64,000 nt of DNA from Chitinophaga deserti (GCF_003149455.1 NZ_QFFK01000008.1:124001-188000); one strand, 5' to 3'. Positions 1-8,620 are shown, counted from the first letter of the stretch. Notes: generated by a model from the sequence alone, not told the origin. Numbers and translations are program-made.

Positions 1-1
1 G

Positions 2-358
2 TACGATACGAGAATCATACTGATCAGTCATTCCCTGAACGAAAACCGTAGTGCGGAAGTGCATTGTCATTTTGAACACTATGATAAAAGCCTGGTACCC
101 GGTATGTACATGAATGCGGAGATCAGGCTGAACGATAGTATGGAGAAGGTGCTACCCGGTGAGGCAATTGTGAGCTTTGAGAATAAGGATTATGTGTTTG
201 TGCAGGAAGGGGAACGGACTTTCCGGATGCTGCCCGTTCAAAAGGGCCAGGCTGGCGAAGGGGTTACGGTAGTAACATCACCTGATCTGACCGGTAAGAA
301 GATCGTTACTGCCGGAGCTTATTCGTTGCTGATGCAGTTGAAGAATACGGGGGAATAA
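2..358 (+). CDS. RND efflux periplasmic adaptor, C-terminal fragment
   Basis: This is the 3' end of a gene that begins before the window; the frame is open from base 2 to the TAA at 356-358. The visible residues include LVPGMYMNAEI, the typical 'PGM' element at the end of the beta-barrel domain of HlyD/AcrA/CusB-type membrane fusion proteins, followed by a membrane-proximal beta domain. Such adaptors link an inner-membrane RND pump to an outer-membrane channel across the periplasm. The ATG at 59 is internal and not the real start. Which pump it serves cannot be told, because the partner genes are outside the window. Family assignment is by motif only. Confidence 0.75.
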   Translation, partial: YDTRIILISHSLNENRSAEVHCHFEHYDKSLVPGMYMNAEIRLNDSMEKVLPGEAIVSFENKDYVFVQEGERTFRMLPVQKGQAGEGVTVVTSPDLTGKKIVTAGAYSLLMQLKNTGE

Positions 359-416
359 TTATGCCGTGATTAGTTCTTAGATTATAGCCGGTGGGTATAA
401 CGGCGCAAAAGAATAC

Positions 417-454
417 GGCCGGGAGTATCAGGGTAACTGGAAGAATTCCCGGCC
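417..454. terminator. Hairpin between convergent genes
   Basis: An 8-bp GC-rich inverted repeat (GGCCGGGA at 417-424 and TCCCGGCC at 447-454) sits between the adaptor gene ending at 358 and the convergent gene ending at 460. There is no clear T-run on either side, so its role as a terminator is an inference from position. Confidence 0.35.
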
Positions 455-459
455 GGTAT

Positions 460-948
460 TTAGAAAGTAAGTTCAAATGTCCGCTCATCCGGAGGTAAAC
501 ATTGCTTAATATCGCAACACTGGAAGTACAGCCCGGTTTTTACTTTTCCACCTGTTTTATCCTTTCTCGCAAACTTTTGAATAAAAACTGCGGAGGATGT
601 ATATACTAACACCCCGGGATCACTGGCGGAGGCCGATGGGGTAGATTTACTCCAGGTCCCTGCCGGTAATAGCGATGTCGGTGTATCCAGTATGGGTTCC
701 AGCTGGATATAGGGTAAGTTGTCCGGGACAAATGCATAGATATGCCATCCGGCGAGTATTTCAGTTTTTACCACTACCGCCAGGCTGTCTCCTTCAACTA
801 CCAGGGTTGCATTCACTGTAACCGGACTGGCCTCATCGGGTACAGGGCATGTCAATGCAGCGGCCTGCTTCAATATTTTACTGTCGAACCTGCTTTGTCC
901 GTACGATAAAGAGGAGAATAGCAGGGAGATGATTAATAGTCCTCTCAT
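460..948 (-). CDS. Secreted DsbD N-terminal (alpha) domain-like protein
   Basis: A 162-residue protein with a signal peptide (MRGLLIISLLFSSLSYGQ). Its end carries the pattern FQCCDIKQCLPPDE, like the cysteine-containing 'C..xxCLPP' element of the N-terminal periplasmic domain of DsbD (thiol:disulfide interchange), and the middle has the 'GWHIYAF' element of that domain. No DsbD membrane or thioredoxin domain is attached, so this is a stand-alone alpha domain that could pass or receive electrons at periplasmic disulfides. The ATG overlaps the TGA of the upstream gene (ATGA at 945-950 on the minus strand), so the two are translationally coupled. Function in redox transfer is inferred from the family. 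Confidence 0.7.
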   Translation of the reverse strand: MRGLLIISLLFSSLSYGQSRFDSKILKQAAALTCPVPDEASPVTVNATLVVEGDSLAVVVKTEILAGWHIYAFVPDNLPYIQLEPILDTPTSLLPAGTWSKSTPSASASDPGVLVYTSSAVFIQKFARKDKTGGKVKTGLYFQCCDIKQCLPPDERTFELTF

Positions 949-2447
949 CAGTTATATGTATTAATTACAAACCGGTAGCCATTGGTTTCACTGAAGAATA
1001 GTTTTTTCCGGTGCTTCGCCAGCCAGGATTTCCATTCGGCGGCAGCTGTGAAGTTTTCTCCGGTATAGCGTTTGAGCACTCTCAATGCCATGTCTTCCCT
1101 GACTTTTCGTTCGAGCATACTAATGCAGGCATCCAGTAGTTTGAGGCTGTGGTTGGGTACGCCGATGGTGGCAACGTCTTCATCAATTTCATAAGAGAAG
1201 AACGCTTTCGGATCACAGTATATGTAGTCGAAATTAGTGTTCATATATTGTTGGAAAGCGGCAGCATCATTACCGAATTTTTCATAATACTTTCCGGTGA
1301 GTGATTTCATGTGGCTTTCCCAGGTAGGCAATTCCTGTACATAGCCGAGGTAGGGGAGCATCGTTTCTTCCTGTGAAGTCAGTTTTTCTCCGGCTGCCAC
1401 CTTGGCATCTATGCGGGTTTTTTCTTTGCGGTTGTGTTCATTAAACTTTTTAATTTCCTCCACTGATTCTTCAAAAGATTCCTTCGTTGCATTTGCAATA
1501 ATCTCCCTGACATTATCGGTAGTGGCCATCCGGTCGTTGTACTTCCGGGTGATGGGTGTTTTGCCGTTGAACTGTTTCATGTAGGCAACGGTATTGATAA
1601 ATACCTTCTTTGCTTCTTCCGTCATTTTAAGCGGGGAGGAACCAAATCCCCAGAGGAAGAAGTTGCCATGCCTTCCCAGCGCTACTGCCTGTACATCTTT
1701 CGTGCATACGCCGCTGGAGATCACTTCTGCATCCGGACCTTCAGCAAACCGGTTGCCTCTTGCCACTAGGCCTATCCTGGCGTCTTTATCGGTTAAATAA
1801 CCTTCTTCCTGAACGGTCCACATAGGGATTTGTTTGGGGACTGATTTGCCGGTGGTATAGTGGAATATACCTTCGGGCGTGGCTTTGGTTTTCAGGGTAG
1901 GGGATACTTTATTAAGGGGACCTTTAAAGATGGGATGCTTTGTGTTAATGTGGTGTGCGTCCGCATCGAGGCAAAGGCAAAGCCAGTCGAGTTTTAAGCC
2001 AATGGCTTCACCCATTTCAGGGGCAGTGTTCGCGATAAATACGGTGGGTTTGGAGAAGTTGTTGGGCAGGAAAGCCGGCCTGTGATGCTGTTTGATCCGG
2101 GCGGTATCCTGCTGCGGCAATGGGTTGGGCTTGAAGTCGAAGATGGTGACATCGAAAGGTTCGGAAGTATCCGGTTTCCAGTCCCGGCAGTCCATAGCCG
2201 TAACCTCTGTGAAGTTCTCGCCTAAAAGGGCTTTAAAGGCCGGCATCCTTACCGGGTACTCTGCGGTAAATCCCTCTTTAGACATACCGCCCGGAGCCAT
2301 CCTGCCTATTTCAGGTAATGGTCTGGAAGGGTCATATCCTACGTAAAGCACTTTAAGCCTGTATTTCCCTTTGCCTGACTGCCCCATTGCCGGGATAGTG
2401 AATAAGCTTCCCATCAGGAGTAAAAGGCATAAGAATCGTGTGTACAT
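948..2447 (-). CDS. Large secreted protein with ThuA-like N-terminal half
   Basis: A 499-residue protein with a clear signal peptide (MYTRFLCLLLLMGSLFTIPAMGQ). Residues about 28-300 read like a ThuA / class I glutamine amidotransferase-like fold ('LKVLYVGYDPSRPLPE', 'FDVTIFDFKP', 'FFLWGFGSSP', then 'VFINTVAYM', which is the usual end of ThuA-like domains). Residues about 320-499 are charged and helical, with no domain I recognise. It probably acts in the periplasm or outside the cell. It is the first gene of a two-gene unit with the DsbD-alpha-like protein, which suggests an envelope job for both. No catalytic residues could be assigned, so no activity is proposed. Confidence 0.6.
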   Translation of the reverse strand: MYTRFLCLLLLMGSLFTIPAMGQSGKGKYRLKVLYVGYDPSRPLPEIGRMAPGGMSKEGFTAEYPVRMPAFKALLGENFTEVTAMDCRDWKPDTSEPFDVTIFDFKPNPLPQQDTARIKQHHRPAFLPNNFSKPTVFIANTAPEMGEAIGLKLDWLCLCLDADAHHINTKHPIFKGPLNKVSPTLKTKATPEGIFHYTTGKSVPKQIPMWTVQEEGYLTDKDARIGLVARGNRFAEGPDAEVISSGVCTKDVQAVALGRHGNFFLWGFGSSPLKMTEEAKKVFINTVAYMKQFNGKTPITRKYNDRMATTDNVREIIANATKESFEESVEEIKKFNEHNRKEKTRIDAKVAAGEKLTSQEETMLPYLGYVQELPTWESHMKSLTGKYYEKFGNDAAAFQQYMNTNFDYIYCDPKAFFSYEIDEDVATIGVPNHSLKLLDACISMLERKVREDMALRVLKRYTGENFTAAAEWKSWLAKHRKKLFFSETNGYRFVINTYN

Positions 2448-2709
2448 AATTCTTTCTTTTAATTGGTTGAATTGATTTTAGTGGTAGTAACGAAAATGTG
2501 GTCCTGTTACCTATATAGAGCATGGTCAGGGGGATTTGTACGTAAAAGCACAGATAATTCTTGGAGTAGACAGAAATTGTGCTTCCAGAATGTTAGCCAA
2601 ACTATTTTCTTTTTACCCCCGTATTTGTATCGATGATTAACAGGGAGCATGGTGAATTACCGGTAAGTGCCCCTCACAAATCCGTTTTAACAACTAATAC
2701 AAATACATT

Positions 2710-3114
2710 ATGAAAAACGTAATGATGATTGCTGTATTCGCTGCTGCAGTGTTTACGGCAACAACGATGGAAGCTTCCACGCCTGCTGCTTCCGGTGTAA
2801 ATACAGCAGCTTTCCGCGAATGGAAAAAATCTGCTTCAGGTACATGGGCTGGCATGCACGAAGGGAAAACATTGTGGTATAAGCTCGACAAAAAAGGCGG
2901 GCTGTGGCATAGTACTGATGGTAAAGAATGGATGGCGGATAAGGGCGGCGCCTGGACAGATAAGGATGGCAAATGGCTGAAGATTCACGACAAGAAGCTT
3001 GTCTGGAGTACGGATGGAACATCCTGGACAGAAGTGCCTGAGTGGAAATGGGAGGGAGCCGATGGCAAATGGAACAAGTTCGATGCAAAGTGGAACTTGT
3101 GGGTGAATGAGTAA
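2710..3114 (+). CDS. Small secreted Trp- and Lys-rich protein
   Basis: A 134-residue protein that starts with a signal peptide (MKNVMMIAVFAAAVFTATTM, cut probably near EAST). The mature part of about 110 residues contains 14 tryptophans, spaced every 6-10 residues in a loose repeat of the form 'W-x(4-8)-DGK/KGG-x-W' (for example LWHSTDGKEW, AWTDKDGKW, VWSTDGTSW). It has no cysteines and many Lys and Asp residues. The regular aromatic spacing suggests short beta-hairpin repeats that might bind carbohydrate or the cell surface, but I do not recognise the family. It is a single-gene unit followed by a good terminator. Confidence 0.7.
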   Translation: MKNVMMIAVFAAAVFTATTMEASTPAASGVNTAAFREWKKSASGTWAGMHEGKTLWYKLDKKGGLWHSTDGKEWMADKGGAWTDKDGKWLKIHDKKLVWSTDGTSWTEVPEWKWEGADGKWNKFDAKWNLWVNE

Positions 3115-3121
3115 AACAAAC

Positions 3122-3154
3122 GCCCCTTGCACTGCAATGCAGGGGGCATTTTAT
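3122..3154 (+). terminator. Rho-independent terminator of the Trp-rich protein gene
   Basis: A stem of ten pairs (GCCCCTTGCA with TGCAGGGGGC, one G-T pair) with a 6-nt loop is followed by ATTTTAT, a few bases after the stop codon at 3114. Confidence 0.75.
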
Positions 3155-3219
3155 AATGCTGTAAAACCGGTAACGATGTTCAGCCGTATATTATGGGTGT
3201 TCTATCATTTTGACTGACT

Positions 3220-3762
3220 TTGAAAATTACACCTAAATATTCTGAAGAAGACCTGGTACAGTTGCTGAAGCAGCGGGATGAAACTGCCTTTAAGTTTTTG
3301 TATGACAATTACGCTTCGGCGCTGTACAGTGTAATATTGAGTATTGTGCCGGAGGCGGAAACTGCCCGGGACGTGCTTCAGGATTGCTTTGTCAAGATCT
3401 GGCGGATGATGGATCAGTACGATCCCTCAAAAGCCCGGCTGTTTACCTGGATGCATAGTGTGGCCCGGTCTGGCGCAATTGACGCAGTTCGCAGTAAACA
3501 TTGGAAGAATGCCCGTTTGAACGGCCCGGTGGTAGATGGGCAGCATGTAGTTCCGGGCATGGCGGTTGAATACATAGGGTTGCGGAAATCTGTCCATCAG
3601 TTAAAGGAAGAACACAGGGTATTGGTGGAATTATCCTACTTTCAGGGTTATACCCACGAGGAAATTTCCAAACAGGTTAATATTCCGATGGGAACAGTGA
3701 AAACGAGATTGCGCGCGGCATTAACGCAGCTCAGGAAAATGGTGACTTTGTTATTTTTATAG
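3220..3762 (+). CDS. ECF-type RNA polymerase sigma factor
   Basis: A 180-residue sigma-70 family protein of the extracytoplasmic-function type. Region 2 is visible as 'FKFLYDNYASALYSV' through 'DVLQDCFVKIWRMMDQYDP' and 'FTWMHSVARSGAIDAVRS'; region 4 as 'HRVLVELSYFQGYTHEEISK' followed by 'IPMGTVKTRLRAALTQLRK', a helix-turn-helix that reads the -35 element. The start is a TTG at 3220; no better ATG exists in frame before region 2. It lies one base before the start of the anti-sigma gene, so the two form a pair. Its targets are unknown; the next genes downstream are not obviously part of its regulon. Confidence 0.9.
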   Translation: MKITPKYSEEDLVQLLKQRDETAFKFLYDNYASALYSVILSIVPEAETARDVLQDCFVKIWRMMDQYDPSKARLFTWMHSVARSGAIDAVRSKHWKNARLNGPVVDGQHVVPGMAVEYIGLRKSVHQLKEEHRVLVELSYFQGYTHEEISKQVNIPMGTVKTRLRAALTQLRKMVTLLFL

Positions 3763-3763
3763 C

Positions 3764-4585
3764 GTGAACGTACAGGAATACATACGAAGTGGTGTGATCG
3801 AAAGCTATGTGCTGGATCTGGCTACGCCTGAAGAAAGGGCGGAAGTGGAAAGGTATAGACTACAGTATCCGGAAGTGGAAGCGTCAATTCTCTCAATGGA
3901 AGCAGCATTGGAAGCAAATTGTATGGAGAATGCGGTGCCGCTGACGCAGGATGTATGGGACGTGATTGCCGGGCGACTGAAGCAATCTAATTCTTTACCC
4001 GATGAACAGCAGAGATTGAAAGCACTACCTGCAAATACCCCGCTGCGCCCGATTGTAAACCCCAATTGGCGGAAGTTAGGAGTGGCTGCAGCAGTATTGC
4101 TCTGTGTAAGCTTGATTGGTAATGTGTTGCTGTATCAGCGTTATCAAAATATTCATAACGACTATACCGCTCTGGTACAGGAGAAAGATCTTTTGCTGGC
4201 CGGTTTAAATAAAAACCGTGATTCGCTGGATCGTATGTATGCTCAGGTCCGCACGGTGGCTGCACCGGGTATGCAAAAAATTCCTTTGGGTGGTGTGGCC
4301 GGTAAGGAAACATTTAGCGCCACGGTTTACTGGAACAGTAACAGCCGGGAAGTATACCTTTTCCCAAATAATTTACCGGAAGCACCTCAGGGCCGGCAAT
4401 ACCAATTATGGGCCTTGGTAGATGGTAAACCGGTTGATGCCGGTGTTATTGATATCTCTGAAGGACTAAGTCTCCTTAAACCCATTTTACGGGCAGACGC
4501 CTTTGCCATTACCCTCGAGAAGGAAGGCGGCAATAATGTACCGGATCTGACCCAGCTTTACGTAATGGGCAAGGTTTCCGGGTAG
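3764..4585 (+). CDS. RskA-like membrane anti-sigma factor
   Basis: A 273-residue protein with a GTG start one base after the sigma stop. The N-terminal cytoplasmic part ('IESYVLDLATPEERAEVERY') is the short anti-sigma zinc-free helical region. One transmembrane helix follows at about residues 105-127 (LGVAAAVLLCVSLIGNVLLY), then a coiled stretch and a periplasmic RskA domain ('VYWNSNSREVYLFPNNLPEA', 'YQLWALVDGKPVDAGVID'). In this family the protein holds the sigma factor at the membrane until a signal triggers its proteolysis. The pairing with the sigma gene makes the assignment firm; the signal is unknown. Confidence 0.85.
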   Translation: MNVQEYIRSGVIESYVLDLATPEERAEVERYRLQYPEVEASILSMEAALEANCMENAVPLTQDVWDVIAGRLKQSNSLPDEQQRLKALPANTPLRPIVNPNWRKLGVAAAVLLCVSLIGNVLLYQRYQNIHNDYTALVQEKDLLLAGLNKNRDSLDRMYAQVRTVAAPGMQKIPLGGVAGKETFSATVYWNSNSREVYLFPNNLPEAPQGRQYQLWALVDGKPVDAGVIDISEGLSLLKPILRADAFAITLEKEGGNNVPDLTQLYVMGKVSG

Positions 4586-4632
4586 TTGGTAATCACTATT
4601 GCACCTGGCATCTTCGTTCATATATTCCAGTG

Positions 4633-4664
4633 AAGCCGCCCCAATAATACTATTGAGGCGGCTT
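4633..4664. terminator. Bidirectional terminator
   Basis: A 14-bp stem (AAGCCGCCCCAATA with TATTGAGGCGGCTT, one G-T pair) with a 4-nt loop is followed by TTTTGTT on the plus strand. It ends the sigma/anti-sigma unit and would also serve a minus-strand gene ending at 4675. Confidence 0.8.
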
Positions 4665-4674
4665 TTGTTATGCA

Positions 4675-4946
4675 TTACACCATTGGAACTTCCAGCACTC
4701 CGGTGTGTCCCGGAAGGTCAGTAGCGGTAGCTGTGATGTGTACATCATCCGGTGTATAATGCGCCTTAACAGCCGTGTAAATCCATTGTAACGATATCCT
4801 GCCTTTCTATGGCAGTAGGTTTTGCAAAACGATGTAGGAACTGATAGCAATGCGTATGCCGGCAGTTCAGGCACAGCTTTTGCCACTTTATTAATAATAT
4901 CAGCTATAAAAGTAACAATTAGCATATATAGACCGTTACATACCAA
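4675..4946 (-). pseudogene. Decayed C-terminal gene remnant
   Basis: This 410-base gap between the anti-sigma gene and the glycosyltransferases has no intact gene, but the minus strand carries protein-like stretches in shifted frames. The best is the last part: WIYTAVKAHYTPDDVHIT and then ATATDLPGHTGVLEVPMV before a TAA at 4677-4675. This resembles the beta-sandwich end of a secreted glycoside hydrolase (for example GH2-like). An in-frame TAG and frame changes lie upstream. The stop points at the shared terminator at 4633-4664, as a real gene would. The family guess is weak; an unrelated random frame cannot be ruled out. Confidence 0.35.
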
Positions 4947-4995
4947 TGCAGAGATTTTTTGTATTGATTTTTAACACCTAACTATAAGATAAGAT

Positions 4996-6012
4996 TTGGA
5001 AACCATTCAGACCGCGCAAGTGGACTATTCGATAGTCATTTGTACATATAACCCGGACCGCGAAGTATTCAGGCGCTGCCTCAGGGCAGTAGCGAAGCTG
5101 AACTACAATGGGCTTACCGCAGAAACGATTGTGGTGGATAACAACAGTAATCCGGCCCTTAATGAGGCGGCATTGCGTACCATTGCCCCGGGCATTCCAG
5201 GGCTCCGCCTTATCCGTGAAACCATTCCCGGTGTGGTGCAGGCACGTATTACTGCTATAAAGGCATCAAAGGGGGATACCATTGTGTATTTCGATGACGA
5301 CAATGAACCGGAAAGCGATTACCTGCAGGCTCACAGTAAGCTCTTGCCTCAATACCCGCAAGTGGGTGCATGGGGGCCGGGGCATGTTACGGTAGAGTAT
5401 ACAGACGGAATTGATCCCCGACTTACATCTTTTGCCACGAGGGCTTTCCAGGAACGCCATGAAAGCACCACCCGGTTCGATAATCAGCTGGAATGGCAGG
5501 ACTGTTACCCGTTTGGAACAGGTATGTGTATCCGCCGCGATATTCTGCTGCGCTATCTGGAACTGGCAGAGGCCGGCAGTGTAACCCTTGAAGGGCGTAC
5601 GGCGCGCAAGCTTACGAGCGGGGAAGATACCCAGATGGTACTGGTAGGGCTTCGGAACGGATATGCTGCCGGTGTATCGCCCGTTTTACGCCTCCGCCAC
5701 CTTATTCCCGCAAGGAAAGCCAACGCAGCTTACCTGAAGCGGCTGGCATATGGTACAAGTGTTTGCTATGAAATGAGCCTGCTGCAGGTTTTCCCGGAAA
5801 GGGAAGCTATCCTGGATACACGCATTATGGCACCGGCCAAGTTTAACCGTAAATCATTTAAAAGATGGGCAGCTGCAGGCTTCGGGCTTCACCCCTCTAA
5901 AACTTTCGAACTGGCCAGTTATATCGGTTTCCATGAGGGGATCTATATAGCTGCCGGACGCCCGGTACCAGCCTTCGTTAACTGGGTAACCCGGATACTC
6001 CGGTTCCGCTAA
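4996..6012 (+). CDS. Family 2 glycosyltransferase
   Basis: A 338-residue GT-A fold transferase. The nucleotide-binding start is 'YSIVICTYNPDREVFRRCLR' and the metal-binding acidic run is 'VYFDDDNEPE' near residue 98, as in GT2 enzymes that use UDP- or dTDP-sugars. A further acidic 'GEDTQMV' near residue 212 fits the usual catalytic-base region. No membrane segments are seen, so the enzyme is cytoplasmic or peripheral. The start is TTG at 4996 (protein begins METIQTAQ). It begins a three-gene plus-strand set with 31- and about 20-58-base gaps, which suggests one surface-glycan pathway. The sugar and acceptor cannot be read from the sequence. Confidence 0.88.
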   Translation: METIQTAQVDYSIVICTYNPDREVFRRCLRAVAKLNYNGLTAETIVVDNNSNPALNEAALRTIAPGIPGLRLIRETIPGVVQARITAIKASKGDTIVYFDDDNEPESDYLQAHSKLLPQYPQVGAWGPGHVTVEYTDGIDPRLTSFATRAFQERHESTTRFDNQLEWQDCYPFGTGMCIRRDILLRYLELAEAGSVTLEGRTARKLTSGEDTQMVLVGLRNGYAAGVSPVLRLRHLIPARKANAAYLKRLAYGTSVCYEMSLLQVFPEREAILDTRIMAPAKFNRKSFKRWAAAGFGLHPSKTFELASYIGFHEGIYIAAGRPVPAFVNWVTRILRFR

Positions 6013-6043
6013 TCTGTCAAACTATTCCTTTTTTTAATTATAT

Positions 6044-7069
6044 ATGTCTCTTACAACTAATAGCAAGCATTCTCCTGTAGGGATTTCAGTCATCATCTGC
6101 TGCTACAACAGTTCGCAACGGATAGGAGAAACCCTCCGCCACCTGGCCCGTCAGCAATTTCCGGAAGATTTCAGGTACGAAGTACTGCTGGTAGACAATG
6201 ACTCCACCGACGATACCGCCGCAGTAGCACGTGCTATTTGGGACAAGGAAGGCCCGGCAGGGATCCCGCTCAGGATTGTGGAGGAACTCCGCGCCGGACA
6301 GATGTATGCCCGCGATAAGGGTGTTAAAGAAGCTGCTTACGATAGTATTGTGTTTTGCGACGACGATAACTGGCTTAATCCCGATTATGTATACTATGCC
6401 TGGAAAACCCTCCGGGAAAACCCCACTGTAGGCGCGGCCGGGGGCAGCAATTATCCGGTAACGGATGCGCCTGCTTATCCTGACTGGTTTCCCGAACATG
6501 CCGATAAATTTGCCCTGGGCGTGCCGGGAGAAGAATCGGGTATCGTAAACAACCGGAGTTTTATCCTCGGAGCAGGTATGGTAACCCGCAGAAAGCTTTT
6601 CCTGGCCATGTACCCCGACGAACACCCTACGCTGCTGGCCGGCAGAAATGGCAGTAAGCTCAGTACGGGCGACGATTTCGAGTATTGCAAAAGGCTCATG
6701 ATCGCCGGGTACGACCTCTACTTCGAAAAGCGCCTCAGTCTCAAGCATTTCATTCCCCGCCAACGCCTTATGCCGGAATATCTTGAAAGACTGCTGGCTG
6801 GCATTAACGACGCTACCCCTACCATCGAACTATATGATCTCGCATTACGGGCACACCGGCGGAACAAGAAAAAGAACCGCTGGCGTATGTTGCTGCTGTC
6901 GCCCTTCCGGATTATCTTTACCAAATGGGGCCTGATGAACCGTGTGCTGATTGATGAAAAGAATACCCTGTATTACCTTTCGCCGATTGATTTAGGTGGT
7001 TCGCATGAGATGAAAGTTATCAAGAAATTCTTCCGGTACGCTAAAAGCGTGGAGCCGGGTAAAATCTGA
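6044..7069 (+). CDS. Family 2 glycosyltransferase
   Basis: A 341-residue GT-A enzyme that begins with 'ISVIICCYNSSQRIGETLRH'. The donor/metal site is 'VFCDDDNWLNPDYV' near residue 105, and 'GDDFEYCKRLMIAGY' near residue 215 is the likely acceptor-side acidic motif. It has the same general layout as the gene before it but is clearly divergent in sequence, so it is not a recent duplicate. The C-terminus is basic and may sit on the membrane. It is placed 31 bases after the first transferase and probably shares its transcript. Substrates are unknown. Confidence 0.88.
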   Translation: MSLTTNSKHSPVGISVIICCYNSSQRIGETLRHLARQQFPEDFRYEVLLVDNDSTDDTAAVARAIWDKEGPAGIPLRIVEELRAGQMYARDKGVKEAAYDSIVFCDDDNWLNPDYVYYAWKTLRENPTVGAAGGSNYPVTDAPAYPDWFPEHADKFALGVPGEESGIVNNRSFILGAGMVTRRKLFLAMYPDEHPTLLAGRNGSKLSTGDDFEYCKRLMIAGYDLYFEKRLSLKHFIPRQRLMPEYLERLLAGINDATPTIELYDLALRAHRRNKKKNRWRMLLLSPFRIIFTKWGLMNRVLIDEKNTLYYLSPIDLGGSHEMKVIKKFFRYAKSVEPGKI

Positions 7070-7127
7070 CGAACGGGAAAGGTTTTTAATGCAATCCGTC
7101 TCCGCCAGGCCCGTGAGTTATAATACT

Positions 7128-8075
7128 ATGGAAAATTATAAGGTACAATCGCCGGTGTTATTTATCGTGTTCAACCGTCCGGATACCACCGGTAAAGTGT
7201 TTGAACGCATTCGTGAAGTAAAGCCTTCCCGGCTGTACATAGCGGCAGACGGCCCCCGTGCATCACGGCCGGCCGATGAAGTAAACTGCACTGAAGTACG
7301 GCAGATCGTTCAGCAGGTGGATTGGGACTGTGAAGTGAAAACCCTTTTCAGTGACGTAAATAAAGGATGCAAAATCGCGGTATCCGATGCCATCACCTGG
7401 TTCTTCGATAATGAGCCGGAAGGTATAATCCTCGAAGACGACTGTTTCCCCGCCATTAGTTTCTTCTCTTTCTGCGACCAGATGCTGGAACGCTACCGGA
7501 ACGATTTTAACATATTTTCCATTACCGGCACCAACAAGCTGAAAGGCCAGCGGTGGACGGACGCCGATTACTACTTTTCCCGGTATGCGAACATCTGGGG
7601 ATGGGCCAGCTGGGCACGCGTATGGAAGGGATACGACCGTACCATGAGCCGCTTTGAGGAGCATGAAGTGGAAAAGGTAATGGCCCGGGTGTACGACGAT
7701 CGTTTCTTCATTGAAGACTATGTCAATATCTTCAAAAAACTCAAAGCAGGAGAAATCGATACCTGGGATTATCAGTTCAATTTCCTTGGTTTCTTTACTG
7801 AAGGACTCACAATTACCCCCAACGTTAATCTTATCACTAATATCGGATTCGGAGAAGGCGCCACGCATACCTTCGATACCGTAAACCCGTTTGCGGCAAT
7901 GCCCATAGGAGAGCTTACGGAGCCACTGAAGCATCCGGCTTCCACCGTACCTGTAATGGGGGCGGATGCGGTATACCTGCGGGTAGAGCATGACCTCGAT
8001 GCCAGGTGGGCCAGGTATATGAAACGTACTAAACGTATCAAGCGGTGGTTAAAACGCACTTTTTTAGGAAAGTAG
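7128..8075 (+). CDS. Nucleotide-diphospho-sugar transferase (HlpA-like glycosyltransferase)
   Basis: A protein of 315 residues if the ATG at 7128 is used (MENYKVQSPVLFIVFNRPD); the ATG at 7089 would add 13 residues that look less conserved. The opening 'VLFIVFNRPDTTGKVFERI', the 'LYIAADGPR' strand and the acidic 'GIILEDDCFPAISFFSF' motif are typical of the HlpA-like GT family common in Bacteroidota and cyanobacterial glycan clusters. The 'IWGWASWARVWKGYD' segment is also typical. The C-terminus is very basic (KRTKRIKRWLKRTF), consistent with binding to the inner membrane. It is the third gene of the glycosyltransferase set. Confidence 0.85.
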   Translation: MENYKVQSPVLFIVFNRPDTTGKVFERIREVKPSRLYIAADGPRASRPADEVNCTEVRQIVQQVDWDCEVKTLFSDVNKGCKIAVSDAITWFFDNEPEGIILEDDCFPAISFFSFCDQMLERYRNDFNIFSITGTNKLKGQRWTDADYYFSRYANIWGWASWARVWKGYDRTMSRFEEHEVEKVMARVYDDRFFIEDYVNIFKKLKAGEIDTWDYQFNFLGFFTEGLTITPNVNLITNIGFGEGATHTFDTVNPFAAMPIGELTEPLKHPASTVPVMGADAVYLRVEHDLDARWARYMKRTKRIKRWLKRTFLGK

Positions 8076-8150
8076 CAGCCTTGACGGAGCGGTTTTCTCA
8101 AATTTGCCGTAATTTGTCATCAGTCAGATGCTAAGTTCTATTTATATCAT

Positions 8151-8354
8151 ATGATACTGATCGCCATTCTCCTCCCCGCATTATCTTTCCTCCTCAGGGG
8201 CATGATCCTGCATGCCATACTTTGCCTGGTGCTGCAGATCACCCTGATCGGGTGGTTACCGGCCGCCATCTGGGCAGTTGTTTCCCTGAACAATGCCCGG
8301 GCAGACAGGCGGGCAGACCGTATCGTAAGGGCCATGCGGAATATGAAGTCCTGA
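8151..8354 (+). CDS. Pmp3/YqaE-like small membrane protein
   Basis: A 67-residue protein with two hydrophobic helices (about residues 1-17 and 18-45) joined by a short 'LRGM' turn and ended by a basic tail (NNARADRRADRIVRAMRNMK). The spacing and the 'ILLPALSFLLRGM...GWLPAAIWAVV' pattern match the Pmp3/YqaE (UPF0057) family, small inner-membrane proteins linked in other organisms to membrane potential and stress. It stands alone between the glycosyltransferase set and the PepSY gene. Assignment is moderate, because the family is defined by few residues. Confidence 0.65.
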   Translation: MILIAILLPALSFLLRGMILHAILCLVLQITLIGWLPAAIWAVVSLNNARADRRADRIVRAMRNMKS

Positions 8355-8543
8355 TCAGCCCCTTTTTTACGGAATTCCGCCACTTCCCCAAATATTTTTC
8401 CGCATCTCGTAACTGCTCCTTCCAAAACAGGGTAATTTTCCCTGAAACCCTTATCTGTACTGCGTTCTGCAGGCTGCTTCCCCTTTTGACAGTATGATTG
8501 TTGTTTTTTCCTGATCCGACATGCCACCAGGCATAGTGAATAG

Positions 8544-8552
8544 TAATTTTGC
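8544..8552 (+). promoter_or_regulatory. Bacteroidota -7 promoter box
   Basis: TAATTTTGC fits the Bacteroidota -7 consensus TAnnTTTGC exactly. It lies 68 bases before the ATG at 8621, and it overlaps the earlier in-frame ATG at 8549, which argues that translation starts at 8621. No clear -33 TTG is seen at the expected distance. Confidence 0.55.
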
Positions 8553-8620
8553 ATCCGGATCATGTTGCATACACAGGCGCCGCCGGGTATACTCACAGCA
8601 TGTTTATTTTATTTCTGACC

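Noticed and set aside
4668..4946. 92-codon minus-strand frame as an intact gene
   Set aside because: Cys/Arg-rich composition and no start context; the more protein-like reading is in another frame, so it was treated as a remnant.
8147..8596. 149-codon minus-strand frame
   Set aside because: Antisense to the Pmp3-like gene and its flank; no domain.
8549..8620. Longer N-terminus for the PepSY protein starting at 8549
   Set aside because: An exact TAnnTTTGC promoter box (8544-8552) overlaps that ATG, so the transcript should begin downstream of it.
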